Shown: positions 11,301 through 19,898 of the stretch, piece by piece
How positions within the stretch are numbered: the first letter of the stretch is position 1
Layout of the letters: each line of letters begins with the position of its first letter
Assembly: GCA_021815405.1 (NCBI GenBank)
Contig: JAKAGV010000016.1
Coordinates: 96,714 to 160,713, forward strand
DNA from: Bacteroidota bacterium
GTDB lineage: Bacteria > Bacteroidota > Ignavibacteria > Ignavibacteriales > Ignavibacteriaceae
DNA: 64,000 bases
Reading direction: 5' to 3'
Position numbers and translations under genes: made by a program
The notes under the pieces: generated by a model
The model's database searches: none
The model's input: the letters and a program-made list of their open reading frames with translations, nothing else
Told to the model about the DNA's origin: nothing

Positions 11301-12182
11301 GACTCTTCCCTTGTAATTAATGGACAGATAGAACTTGACGGCGGCGGCTTCCAAAGCGCAGGCAGCCTACGTTTTGGATTGTTCAGCAATGCCAATCCAG
11401 GAAAAGTAACGGTAATTTCCGATACAGTTAATGGTGTTGTTTACGATTCTACAAACTGGACAGGATCGAATGCTCATGAATCAGGTTATCTTTTCATTCC
11501 TCCAAGCGGATCTAACCCGCTTGTTAACTGGGGTTCAACACCTGGTACTTGGGGAAGTGTTATAAACGGAGCCTGGGATAGTACAAATACCGGTTATGTT
11601 CTCGGTTCAGATGCAGTTGTTCCTGCTAATGCAGAAGGAACTGCCGGGACATACAATTTTGCGATTTCCGTTGCACCGGCAGGAAACGGTAAACAAGAAA
11701 TAGCTTATGAATTGAAAAAAACGGATAACTCTTACATCTTAACAGGCGCTGCTATTGATAACCACAGTACGCTCCCGGCTACTCAATTCAATGGTATTAT
11801 CTTTGCTCTTGGACCAGGTAATACAACCACTGCATTGAAGCTGACAAACGTCCAGGTAACGTTGGGTAAACCACTTGTTGTTACATCTGTTGATAACGAG
11901 CCTAATTCGGGATTACCGATGAGTTATTCTTTGAGCCAGAATTATCCGAATCCATTCAACCCATCTACGACAATTAATTTTGCTTTACCGAAGAGCGGTA
12001 ATGTAAGCTTGGTTGTTTATGATATTTTGGGAAGGGAAGTAGCTCATTTGGTAAACGGCGAATTGCAAGCCGGATATCATAAAGTCGAATTCAATGCCGA
12101 CAATCTTGCCTCCGGAGTTTATTTCTATAGACTTAAGGCGGGAGACTTTGTTAGTGTTAAGAAACTTATGTTACTCAAATAA
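8328..12182 (+). CDS. Large multi-repeat carbohydrate-binding surface protein with T9SS domain
   Basis: No catalytic domain is recognisable, so I infer a glycan-binding or scaffold role at the cell surface. Layout: signal peptide to about residue 26; one beta-sandwich module (about 28-188) nearly identical to two modules in the GH10 protein at 24514; then four copies of a 230-250-residue repeat (starting near 197, 430, 680 and 930), each with a KQWGITSPGG-like start, a WATIEGGFG-like strand and a NNKYWFGG-like strand; then a T9SS domain (YPNPFNPSTT to LMLLK). Repeats 2 and 3 are nearly identical in DNA. Tryptophan- and tyrosine-rich strands suit sugar stacking. A terminator follows the stop. 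Binding to xylan is untested inference. Confidence 0.72.
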   Translation: MKKLFNLMITIIITFFFISAGTLWAQNITQNFEGFSIGDSTSIGHISWAPTDIKTVIVADPLGSGSKVLKVTSTNYNAAPVLMFVLPAGKTLADYDSVTFDGYFQAGDVSYKLIIAEAYQTNPIGHHFLDADTNYSYNRAQGVSTGWEHISLAPNKASTFSDTVYIAIGTNNSGATWYMDNVTLVAKAASGSSLVSQWGKTSLGTAWPLVPNANAGNIGIGNGKVPTGWATVSGHFGTLTATTTQAVVVTGQMQFVGGGGASAYTWLRYALTFQDSATLNYAGTDSALWVSSLKHYGYEFDPISGAGTMANSNAGQGTIWAVNNGNWSSTYSNGGPPLAAIMNQPYNAEAIAGTYNFAISVESVNDTVNQLNWYLEEQNNKYWFGGSIQVVSTSKKFNAISFGFNNDFQGTQVNFTNVQAQLGAPITVPAAPWESYYLKQWGITSPGGYWPITNDSTTIIGNGTIKGSAPVNGSGWATIEGGFGQALKVPTNADSALLVTGQLVFTGTKGGDDSYTPLRYAIAYEDSATLKNALTDSAKWVSGSGSYTGYGFMPVSGAGTMSNASGKGQGTVWTINNGTWYSTYANGNPVSQALQQPYQASIIPGTYNFAFSITQVNDTTNEIRWYLIEQNNKYWFGGTVMAPANTNKFNAICFGVNTGDWTQLDVENAMVDYGKPITVPAAPWQSYYLKQWGITSPGGYWPITNDSTTVIGNGTIKGSAPVNGSGWATIEGGFGQALTVPMSTDSALIVTGQLVFTGTNGGDDSYTPLRYAIAYEDSATLKNALTDSAKWVSGSGSYTGYGFMPVSGAGQMSNAAGKGQGTVWTVNHGTWYSTYANGNPVSQALQAPYQASIIPGTYNFAFSISQVNDTTNEIRWYLIEQNNKYWFGGTVMAPANTNKFNAICFGVNTGDWTQLDVENAMVDYGKAITVPSAPWQDFYVKNWGFYQGQMGGWLFMPGDVVGNAGIGGSKANTGWAAIRGDITGAAPRNGVDSSLVINGQIELDGGGFQSAGSLRFGLFSNANPGKVTVISDTVNGVVYDSTNWTGSNAHESGYLFIPPSGSNPLVNWGSTPGTWGSVINGAWDSTNTGYVLGSDAVVPANAEGTAGTYNFAISVAPAGNGKQEIAYELKKTDNSYILTGAAIDNHSTLPATQFNGIIFALGPGNTTTALKLTNVQVTLGKPLVVTSVDNEPNSGLPMSYSLSQNYPNPFNPSTTINFALPKSGNVSLVVYDILGREVAHLVNGELQAGYHKVEFNADNLASGVYFYRLKAGDFVSVKKLMLLK
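9603..11108 (+). repeat. Tandem 753-base in-gene duplication (two near-identical units)
   Basis: Units at 9603-10355 and 10356-11108 align at a constant offset of 753 bases (251 codons) with long exact blocks. The CAATGGGGTATAACATCACC stretch, for example, occurs at 9645 and 10398. The fourth protein repeat keeps the same 753-base step (AACTGGGG at 11151) but has diverged strongly. The two central units must therefore be a recent duplication or be kept alike by gene conversion. Confidence 0.85.
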
Positions 12183-12207
12183 CGTCCTCTAAATGTAATG
12201 TTGTTAG

Positions 12208-12239
12208 CAGTCCCGATTTTTATCGGGACTGTTTTTTTT
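12208..12239 (+). terminator. Rho-independent terminator after the repeat protein
   Basis: A 10-bp perfect stem CAGTCCCGAT / ATCGGGACTG with a TTTT loop is followed directly by eight T residues. It lies 26 bases after the stop at 12182 and is the clearest intrinsic terminator in the window. Confidence 0.92.
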
Positions 12240-12280
12240 ATCAAGTTTATTTATGTATTATCAATTCATCAAGGGTAATT

Positions 12281-14029
12281 TTGAAAAAATCTTTACTTAA
12301 TCTAGTCTGCAAATCTTTTAGATGTTCTTTCTATTTTTCAATAATTTTATCAATTTTAATTTCGTTAAGAGTTTTTTCCCAAACAGATCCAATCCAGACA
12401 GATGTACCTTCACTTAAAAATGTCTATGCACATGATTTTTATATCGGCTGTCTTTTATCTTACGCGCATGTTGGATTTCCTACAGATCCCGTGGTGCCGG
12501 GGCAATCGTCAGTAGTTGACCCTAACGGAGGGTATTTAATAAAATTCCATATGAACTCAATGAGCCCAGGTAATTGGATGAAATCAGCTTACATTGTGGA
12601 TATAGCCGGCAGCGCTTCGGCTTATGCTGCAGCATCTACTCAGGCTGAGAAAGATTCTATAGATGTGCATCCAATTGTCAAGTTCAACGGTAATATTGTT
12701 GCTCAACTTAACTGGGCAAAGAGACAGGGCTTTACATTTAGGGGACATACTTTAGTTTGGCACAATCAAACACCGGGCACTGCATTCTTTCGATCAGGTT
12801 ACACAACAACAGGTGCACGTCTAACCAAAGATAAAATGAAGGAGCGATTAGAAAACTATATCGAAGAAGTAATACGTTTATTACATGAAGGTTGGCCAGG
12901 ACTGCTGTCAGCATATGATGTTGTGAATGAGGCTATAGATGACAATACCGGCGCTGTTCGTACAACCGGAAATGAATGGTACACAACTTTCGGCGATTCA
13001 ACTTACATAATGGATGCTTTTGAATTTGCACGCAAATACACTCAGTTGTACGGCGAAAACCAAATTAGGCTTTATTATAACGACTATAATACAGAGAATC
13101 CGAAAAAAGCGGATGGCATTGTTCGACTTTTAACACCTATATTCCAAGCAGGATATCTTGATGGTATCGGAATGCAGGAACATAACAATCTTTCATCTCC
13201 GGTTTCCGCTCAAAGTTTTATTGATTCGTACAATAAATTTTTCCCAATCTGTAATGAGATGGCGGTTACTGAATTAGATGTTGCGACCGGAATCAGCACT
13301 CCATCCAATGCTGTTCTTGCAAATCAGGCGAATGAATATGGGATGTTATTTAAATGTTTTGTCGAGAGAAGTTACAAATCAGGTCGAGGTAAAATTATTA
13401 ACGTCTCGAAGGATGGATTGAACGATGCCTGGACGTTTCAAGCTAATCAATCATCCTCTTTGTGGGATTCTAAAGATCAGTGCAAGCCTGCGTTTTATGC
13501 TGTCGCTGATGTCGGCATATATTATAATTATTTGGATTCTTTAATTTCATATTCAGATTCACTTAAAGAAAATGATTATACTTCTGCTTCATGGTCAAAT
13601 TTTTCAGAAGCATTAACTTCAGCAAAAAATGCAATGAGCCAAAATTATTCAGTTTCTGTTTCGGCTGCCGATGCATTAGGCGGAGCGAAAGATTCTCTTG
13701 AAACTGCGATTAACTCTTTGGTGGAAGTAACGTCAGATGTCAGCTCAGCTAATTTAAAAGGACCTCAGTCTTTCTTCCTTAGTCAAAATTTTCCAAATCC
13801 ATTTAACCCGACCACACAGATAAAGTATTCTGTTCCTAATGACGGATTTGTTTCGCTAAAAGTTTACAATCTACTTGGACAGGAAGTAGCAACTTTATTT
13901 GAAGGCAACCGGCATGCAGGAAAATATATTTTAATCTTCGATGGAAGTAAACTGGCAAGCGGAGTTTATTTATACCAGCTTAAATCAAATGACTTTTTAG
14001 ATACAAAGAAACTTGTCTTGCTTAAGTAA
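12281..14029 (+). CDS. GH10 endo-1,4-beta-xylanase with T9SS sorting domain
   Basis: Cleaves the xylan backbone outside the cell. It starts with TTG at 12281, preceded by AAGGG; the N-terminus is a signal peptide ending near FSQ. The GH10 barrel occupies about residues 45-410. GHTLVWHN is the family substrate-binding motif, the acid/base is E217 (VVNEA) and the nucleophile E331 (VTELD). A small helical segment (about 425-490, FIVAR-like) links to the T9SS domain (FPNPFNPTT ... KKLVLLK). Length and order are usual for a secreted GH10. The VNEA and strand-7 residues are complete, so it should be active. It follows a strong terminator, so it probably has its own promoter, which I could not define. 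Confidence 0.92.
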   Translation: MKKSLLNLVCKSFRCSFYFSIILSILISLRVFSQTDPIQTDVPSLKNVYAHDFYIGCLLSYAHVGFPTDPVVPGQSSVVDPNGGYLIKFHMNSMSPGNWMKSAYIVDIAGSASAYAAASTQAEKDSIDVHPIVKFNGNIVAQLNWAKRQGFTFRGHTLVWHNQTPGTAFFRSGYTTTGARLTKDKMKERLENYIEEVIRLLHEGWPGLLSAYDVVNEAIDDNTGAVRTTGNEWYTTFGDSTYIMDAFEFARKYTQLYGENQIRLYYNDYNTENPKKADGIVRLLTPIFQAGYLDGIGMQEHNNLSSPVSAQSFIDSYNKFFPICNEMAVTELDVATGISTPSNAVLANQANEYGMLFKCFVERSYKSGRGKIINVSKDGLNDAWTFQANQSSSLWDSKDQCKPAFYAVADVGIYYNYLDSLISYSDSLKENDYTSASWSNFSEALTSAKNAMSQNYSVSVSAADALGGAKDSLETAINSLVEVTSDVSSANLKGPQSFFLSQNFPNPFNPTTQIKYSVPNDGFVSLKVYNLLGQEVATLFEGNRHAGKYILIFDGSKLASGVYLYQLKSNDFLDTKKLVLLK

Positions 14030-14076
14030 AACTAAAATGTTTGACATTATATATTTATGATTTGAAAGATGATGAA

Positions 14077-15960
14077 ATGAAAAAATTAATCTTTTTATTG
14101 TTAATGTTTTTTTCAGTTGCAGGTGCTCAGACATATAAAGTAACCGGAACCGTATCAACATCGACCGGACCGGTTAAGTCTGCATTAGTTACTTTTGTAA
14201 ATAATCAAGATACATCACAAACATATTCTGCGGTGACAGATACAAATGGGAAATATCAATTGGATCTAATTACTTCGGTTAATTCCAGTAATACAATTCT
14301 TCCAAATAAATTTGAACTTGGTCAAAACTATCCGAATCCGTTTTCTACGTCGACAGACATTCCTTATAAACTCAACTCTCAGTCCGATGTAAGGGTTACT
14401 ATTTATGATATTCTCGGAAGAGTTGTAAGAAAATTTTCAGCAGATGCTCAAGCAGCGGGAATTCATAGCATTATATGGAACGGAAGAAATAATTTTGGAG
14501 TTAAGGTTGCAACCGGAATTTATTTTTACAGGCTTCAGGCAAACGGCGAAACTTTAGTAAAGAAAATGGTACTTGATGAAGGCGGTAAAAATTTTTTAAT
14601 CCCTTCACCTGCAACTTCTCTTTCGCTGAACTCAGGTATTGAAAAAACAGCGGCTGTAAATCTTCAAAGCGGTATATATTCTGTTCAGATAAATAATACC
14701 TCAAACACTTATCCTCTAATTCTACCTCAGCAATTTAATAATATTGAAATACAAAGCGATACCACTTTGAATTTTTCTGTCAGTATTCCAAGTCAAGACA
14801 TAGTTTATTTAGACAGCACACAGCAAATTATCAGAGGATTCGGCGCAGCAAATATTGTTCAATGGAGACCCGATATGACTGCTGCTGAAATTCAAACTGC
14901 TTTTGGAAACGGTCCCGGTCAGTTAGGATTTACATTACTACGGCTTAGAATTCCGCCAGACTCAACATCATTCAAGTTAAACGTTCCTACTGCCAAAGCT
15001 GCTTATTCATTAGGAGCTAAAATTATTGCATCGCCGTGGACTCCGCCCGCATGGATGAAAAGCAACAACAGCACTATCGGCGGAACACTTGATACCAGCG
15101 CATACACTGCTTATGCAGCACATTTAAAAGCATTCGCAGATACAATGGCGAACAATGGCGTTCCATTATATGCCGTCTCTGTTCAAAATGAACCTGACGC
15201 GCATGTAGGTTATGAATCTTGTTTCTGGGATGGCACACAATTCCTTAACTTCATGAAGTACAATGCACCGGAAGTCGGAGTTCCTGTTTTCATGCCTGAA
15301 TCGGAAAGCTTTGTTCACCAATTATCGGATTCAACATTGAATGATTCAATTGCAGCTTCTCATGTTGCATTCGTAGCCGGACATTTATATGGAGTGAGTC
15401 CTTCTTCTTATCCGCTTGCTCTTTCCAAGGAGAAGGAACTGTGGATGACAGAGCATCTCACTACCACTAGCGATTCATCAAACAGCTGGTCTACAAATCC
15501 TGTTTATGAGTGGCCTGCTGCAATACCTGTAGCTAAGGAAATCAATGATTGCATGAACGCTAACATGAGTGCCTACGTATGGTGGTATATTGTTAGATTT
15601 TACGGACCCATTAATGAAAATGGAAATGCAACAAAACGCGGCTATATTATGGCACAGTATTCAAAATTTATTCGACCCGGATATTATAAAATTGCCTGCA
15701 ACTATCTTCCGCAAAGAAATGTTTATGTAACTGCTTATAAGGATCCCGCATCTTCAAAAGTGGTAGTTGTTGCGGTTAATATGAGCTCATCAACATTATA
15801 TCAAACATTTTTAATTCAAAATGGAATTATGAATTCATTTACTCCCTACACAACTTCTGAAACAGAGAATATTCAGCAAGGAAGTAATTTAACAGTAACT
15901 AACGGAAGTTTCACTGCTGCTTTGGAACCATCGAGCATAACAACTTTTATTTCTAATTGA
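14077..15960 (+). CDS. GH30 (subfamily 8-like) glucuronoxylanase with an internal sorting-like domain
   Basis: GH30_8 enzymes cut xylan at a xylose near a (methyl)glucuronate branch. I chose ATG 14077 (MKKLIFLLLMFFS signal peptide) over the TTG at 14041. Order: signal peptide; a short regulatory-like beta domain (YKVTGTVSTS, about 20-70); then at about 80-180 a full T9SS/FlgD-like module (YPNPFSTSTD, VTIYDILGR, TGIYFYRLQ); then the GH30 barrel (about 240-540) with acid/base E372 (VQNEPD) and nucleophile E459 (MTEH), plus its side beta-domain. The protein ends SSITTFISN with no C-terminal sorting domain. The placement of the sorting-like module inside the protein is unusual. It lies 7 bases ahead of the GH35-like gene, so the two are probably co-transcribed. 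Confidence 0.87.
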   Translation: MKKLIFLLLMFFSVAGAQTYKVTGTVSTSTGPVKSALVTFVNNQDTSQTYSAVTDTNGKYQLDLITSVNSSNTILPNKFELGQNYPNPFSTSTDIPYKLNSQSDVRVTIYDILGRVVRKFSADAQAAGIHSIIWNGRNNFGVKVATGIYFYRLQANGETLVKKMVLDEGGKNFLIPSPATSLSLNSGIEKTAAVNLQSGIYSVQINNTSNTYPLILPQQFNNIEIQSDTTLNFSVSIPSQDIVYLDSTQQIIRGFGAANIVQWRPDMTAAEIQTAFGNGPGQLGFTLLRLRIPPDSTSFKLNVPTAKAAYSLGAKIIASPWTPPAWMKSNNSTIGGTLDTSAYTAYAAHLKAFADTMANNGVPLYAVSVQNEPDAHVGYESCFWDGTQFLNFMKYNAPEVGVPVFMPESESFVHQLSDSTLNDSIAASHVAFVAGHLYGVSPSSYPLALSKEKELWMTEHLTTTSDSSNSWSTNPVYEWPAAIPVAKEINDCMNANMSAYVWWYIVRFYGPINENGNATKRGYIMAQYSKFIRPGYYKIACNYLPQRNVYVTAYKDPASSKVVVVAVNMSSSTLYQTFLIQNGIMNSFTPYTTSETENIQQGSNLTVTNGSFTAALEPSSITTFISN

Positions 15961-15967
15961 GTGAAAG

Positions 15968-17647
15968 ATGAAACGCTCAATTATAAAAAAAATATTTACA
16001 TCATTGAGCTTGTGGCTGGTAATAATTTTCATTTCTAAACTCTCAGCTCAACCAAATGAACCAGTAAATAAGAATGATATTCCGCATCTTGAAAAACAGG
16101 GAACAACAATGCAAATGATAGTCAACGGTAAGCCGTATTTGATGCTTGCCGGTGAGACTGGAAATTCAAGTGCATCGGACTTAAGCTATATGAAAACAAT
16201 CTGGTCAAAGATTGTTGCGGAGCATTTAAATACTCTTGTGGTTCCTGTATACTGGGAACTTATTGAACCCGAAGAAAACGAATTCAACTTTACTCTAGTC
16301 GACAGTATAATTATCGCAGCCAGGCAAAATAATATTAAGCTGGTATTTCTTTGGTTCGGAACGTGGAAGAACAGTATGTCATGTTATGTTCCGCTTTGGA
16401 TAAAGACTAATGAAGAAAGATTCCCTCGTGCAAGAATGAAAAACGGAAGAGCCGAGGAGATACTTACCGCATTTAATAAATCCAACCGAGATGCTGATGC
16501 ATTTGCATTCTCTCATTTAATGAAACACATACGTCAGTTTGATGAGAAAAAGCAGACTGTTATTCTCATTCAAGTAGAAAATGAAATCGGAATGATTCCT
16601 ACTGCAAGAGACTATTGCAAAGAAGCTGACAAGGCGTTCAACTCTGCTGTGCCTGAAGAATTCATTAATTATTTAAAAGGAAACAAAAATAAGCTGAATC
16701 CTTATCTTTATGATTTATGGCAGAAAAACGGATTTAAAACTAATGGCAACTGGGAAGAAATTTTCGGCAAAAGTATAGCGACCGATGAAGTATTTATGGC
16801 TTGGAATTATGCCAAGTACACAAATTATGTCGCTGAAGCCGGCAAGAAAGAATATCCTTTGCCAATGTATGTTAATGCTGCGCTCATTCGTCCTGGTTAT
16901 AAACCAGGGCAATATCCTAGCGGAGGTCCACTGCCTCATCTTATGGATATCTGGAAGGCTGCAGCACCAGCAATTGATTTCCTTGCGCCTGATGTTTATT
17001 TCCAGACTTTTGCTGAGTGGGTTTCAAAATATGATATTCCAATCGGCGAGCCGGGGCAAATTTATAACCAGTTCTTCATACCTGAAGTCGGAAATAATCA
17101 AAGTTTAGTTAATGCTTACTATGCAATTGCAGAGCACAATATAATGGGCTATAGTCCTTTCTCGATTGAATCTCTCAAAGATCCTACCAATAATCAAGTG
17201 TCGAAGGGATATAAAGTACTCGGAGAGCTTTCTCCTCTTATTCTTGCCAACCAAGGCAGAGGTACAATGGCAGGAGTAATTCTTGACAGTGCAAGTCAGG
17301 TAGAAAAAATAAAATTAGGAGATTATATTTTCGTTTGTCATCATGAATACAGCTGGCCTTTTGCACCAAAGACTGAGGGAGCCAATCCAAGGTACGGCGG
17401 AATGATAATTATGATTTCACCGAATGAATATTACATTGCCGGACGAGGGTTGGTTGTAACATTTGAGTCCGCTTCTGATGACGGTTCAATTGCCGGCATC
17501 GGTAGTCTTGATGAAGGAAAATTTGTAAACGATAAATGGATTCCGGGATTGAGAATGAACGGAGATCAAAGTCATCAAGGCAGGCACATGGATTTGCCGG
17601 GAAATACTTACAGTATCCAGAAAGTAATCCTTTATAAATATAAATAA
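15968..17647 (+). CDS. GH35-like (DUF5597) beta-glycosidase, exported
   Basis: Probably trims beta-galactosyl or similar side groups from hemicellulose in the periplasm. The signal peptide ends near LSAQ (residue 27). A TIM barrel follows with NTLVVPVYWELIEP, the clan-A acid/base pair VENE (E206) and a likely nucleophile in FIPEVG (E373). A C-terminal beta domain matches the DUF5597 type (YEFV-like GDYIFVCHHE, GRGLVVTFES). At 559 residues it is close to Cellvibrio-type GH35 enzymes and lacks the long galactose-binding tail of classic GH35. It has no T9SS domain, so a periplasmic place is likely. The family call is good; the sugar specificity is not readable. Confidence 0.78.
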   Translation: MKRSIIKKIFTSLSLWLVIIFISKLSAQPNEPVNKNDIPHLEKQGTTMQMIVNGKPYLMLAGETGNSSASDLSYMKTIWSKIVAEHLNTLVVPVYWELIEPEENEFNFTLVDSIIIAARQNNIKLVFLWFGTWKNSMSCYVPLWIKTNEERFPRARMKNGRAEEILTAFNKSNRDADAFAFSHLMKHIRQFDEKKQTVILIQVENEIGMIPTARDYCKEADKAFNSAVPEEFINYLKGNKNKLNPYLYDLWQKNGFKTNGNWEEIFGKSIATDEVFMAWNYAKYTNYVAEAGKKEYPLPMYVNAALIRPGYKPGQYPSGGPLPHLMDIWKAAAPAIDFLAPDVYFQTFAEWVSKYDIPIGEPGQIYNQFFIPEVGNNQSLVNAYYAIAEHNIMGYSPFSIESLKDPTNNQVSKGYKVLGELSPLILANQGRGTMAGVILDSASQVEKIKLGDYIFVCHHEYSWPFAPKTEGANPRYGGMIIMISPNEYYIAGRGLVVTFESASDDGSIAGIGSLDEGKFVNDKWIPGLRMNGDQSHQGRHMDLPGNTYSIQKVILYKYK

Positions 17648-17809
17648 CCTGCTTAATTAATGCTTGAAAATTGAAATCATTGAGCAAGCAGTAGAGAGTC
17701 TTCCATGATGAATCTAACTCTAAACTTTTTTTGCATAATTTCATTCATTACATTGGTGAATCCGGCTTTTTGAGCAAGCGAATAAGGCTTTGCTTAAAAT
17801 ATGATTTAG

Positions 17810-18046
17810 TATCAAATACACGCCAATGCTTCAATCGAAATCAAAGTAAAAGTATTAAACAACGTTAATGTTGATCCTAGGATTATTACACTTAAATATC
17901 TTGTAAAGGTTGAAGCAGGGAGATCAATCAAATGGAGAGACGGCTTTGTGCTGTATTTCCAGACATTTTCAAAGCTGCTGGTTCATGCTGGTTTGCCAAA
18001 ACCGAAACACGATTTAAAATACTATGAAGCTCATAATCCGATGTAA
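17810..18046 (+). pseudogene. Orphan open frame without a start, possible gene remnant
   Basis: A frame with no start codon runs from a TAG at 17807 to TAA at 18044-18046 and encodes about 78 residues, including VKVEAGRSIKWRDGFVLYF and a PKPKHDLKYYEAHNPM end. Composition and codon use look protein-like, but I do not recognise the family. It lies in the 943-base gap between the GH35-like gene and the xylR gene and may be the tail of a lost enzyme. The rest of 17648-18218 shows nothing I can identify. Confidence 0.3.
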
Positions 18047-18218
18047 AATAATTCTTGAAATTATTCTTTTTTTGAAATTAATTTAAACCTGCAGTAAAAT
18101 TTCATGTATTAAATCAGAATCTTACCTGAAGTCCTTCAGAAAAATAAATTCAATTATCTTCAATCGTAATTTTTATAATTTATAAAAGGATCAATTTTGG
18201 ATATGATTATTTTTTCTT

Positions 18219-18282
18219 TTGCCTTTTAGAAAGATATTTGTTATTATTGAAACGTTTCAATGAAAATTTAACCTTTTTAATA
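18219..18282 (+). promoter_or_regulatory. Promoter-operator module 2, upstream of xylR-like gene
   Basis: TTGCCTTTTAGAAAG (18219) repeats module 1 almost exactly. TATTATTG (18242-18249) is at the same +23 spacing and a perfect 14-bp palindrome TTGAAACGTTTCAA (18247-18260) at +28. TAACCTTTTTAA (18269) lies at +22 from the operator start, all as in the copy at 2856. The gene it now serves starts 331 bases after the operator, an unusually long leader that contains a short receptor-like reading frame. Confidence 0.7.
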
Positions 18283-18349
18283 AAAAAAGATTTAATTAAA
18301 TCAGGGAAATCAATTCCTTGGGGCAGAAATAAAAAAGAATGACGGTAAA

Positions 18350-18493
18350 ATGATTAAGTATGGTTACCAATTAAGTAGCAAAATAATTTCGGAGATTATT
18401 TTAAAAAAAATTTTGCATTGCTATCCGCAATACCCTCGCAAATGTATTATATTAAAAAAATATCCTATTCAATCATATGAAAAGTGCATTTAA
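18350..18493 (+). pseudogene. Possible N-terminal remnant of a second TonB-dependent receptor gene
   Basis: A 47-codon frame begins MIKYGYQLSSKIISEIIL, which resembles in order and spacing the start of the intact receptor at 3136 (MIIDNYRFGGKLASVIIL). It lies at a similar place behind a duplicate of the same promoter. After about 20 codons the likeness ends and a stop follows. I infer that a receptor gene once stood here and was deleted, leaving its promoter, leader and signal-peptide start. It could also be chance in AT-rich DNA. Confidence 0.4.
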
Positions 18494-18590
18494 GTTAAGG
18501 TAGTTAATAATACAAAATTTTATTTATGCATAATCTGTGTACGTTCAAATGAAGATGCCGGTAAAATATTAATTTGTTGTTGGTTCAAAA

Positions 18591-19757
18591 ATGAATTCTA
18601 AAAATAAAATGAAAAAGATTGGACTTCTTGTAGAAACTTCCCGGGAGTTTGGGAGACAATTGATTATGGGAGTTGCTCGATACTCAAGAATCCACGGTCC
18701 TTGGACTTTTTATAAAGAGCCTATTGATTTGAAATCGGCGATTCCTAATTTGACTCGCTGGAAACCTGACGGACTTATTATACGTGATTCTTTGATAACT
18801 GAAGAATTACTCAAGATGAAAATACCAACAATTCTTGCAATTCATTGTTCGTCTCAATCTCATAAGTTTCCTGTAATACGAACTGATTCAGCATCAATAG
18901 CAGAAATGGCGAGTAAGCATCTTATTGAAAAGGGACTAAAGAACTTTGCATTTTGTGGTTTTAAGGATTATGATTGGTCTGAGCAACGTGGACTTAATTT
19001 TTGCAAATTCAATGAAGAAGCAGGATATAGAACCTATGTCTATGCACCTCCTACGTGCATACCGAATAATGAATGGGAATACGAACATAAATATATAAGC
19101 AAATGGATTAATGATTTGCCCAAACCTATCGGCATTTTTGCATGCAACGACGATAGAGGACAGCATATACTTGAAGTTTGCAAGGAAAGTAATTTAAAAG
19201 TTCCGGAAGATGTTGCTGTTGTCGGTGTTGATAATGACCCGCTTATTTGCGATATAAGCGATCCTCCTTTAACAAGTATTGCCCTTAATGTTGAGCCTGC
19301 GGGATATGAAGCTGCAAAACTAATCGACAATATGATTGAAGGCAGGGAGGTTTCAAATAAACATATTTTAGTTACTCCCAGCTTGTTAGTGCAAAGACAA
19401 TCTTCAGATATTCTTGCAGTAAATGATGCAGATGTTGCGCAGGCAATTCAGTTTATCATCAATAATGCAAAGAATAAAATTCTTGTTGAAGATGTTGTAA
19501 GAACAACAAGAATAAGTAAACGCACGCTTGAAAGGAAATTTAAACAAACTATTCACAGATCAATTTATAATGAGATCCAATTTGTACGCATAAGTTTAAT
19601 TTCCAAGCTGCTTATTGAAACAAATTTATCTATTTCCAAAATTACCTCACTTTTTGATTTTACAGACATGGAACATATTTCAAGATATTTTAAACGCGAA
19701 AAAGGAGTCGGGCTTCGTGAATTCCGTAAATACCACAAGCCTGGCAGTTTCAATTGA
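18591..19757 (+). CDS. xylR: XylR-like transcriptional regulator (LacI-type sensor plus AraC-type HTH)
   Basis: A cytoplasmic DNA-binding protein that in the E. coli XylR family senses xylose and activates pentose genes. Residues 10-275 form a periplasmic-binding-protein-like sensor (KKIGLLVETSREFGRQL; IGIFACNDDRGQHILEVCKE; DVAVVGVDNDPLICDISDPPLTSI). Residues 283-385 hold two AraC helix-turn-helices (LVEDVVRTTRISKRTLERKF; ISKITSLFDFTDMEHISRYF). Length (388) equals XylR's. It stands alone between the GH35-like and GH43 genes, behind operator module 2, so it may itself be controlled by the LacI regulator. Its own targets cannot be read from the sequence. Confidence 0.85.
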   Translation: MNSKNKMKKIGLLVETSREFGRQLIMGVARYSRIHGPWTFYKEPIDLKSAIPNLTRWKPDGLIIRDSLITEELLKMKIPTILAIHCSSQSHKFPVIRTDSASIAEMASKHLIEKGLKNFAFCGFKDYDWSEQRGLNFCKFNEEAGYRTYVYAPPTCIPNNEWEYEHKYISKWINDLPKPIGIFACNDDRGQHILEVCKESNLKVPEDVAVVGVDNDPLICDISDPPLTSIALNVEPAGYEAAKLIDNMIEGREVSNKHILVTPSLLVQRQSSDILAVNDADVAQAIQFIINNAKNKILVEDVVRTTRISKRTLERKFKQTIHRSIYNEIQFVRISLISKLLIETNLSISKITSLFDFTDMEHISRYFKREKGVGLREFRKYHKPGSFN

Positions 19758-19898
19758 CTCGAATTGGTTTGTTCATGAGCGAATGTGGCTTTTATTTAGA
19801 ATTTGCAGCCTCTAAGTTTAATCGGAAATATGTGATATCCCATTTGCGTTCTTTCGATTACATATTGAAATTTTTTTCGATTATTCAGGAGTAATAAT

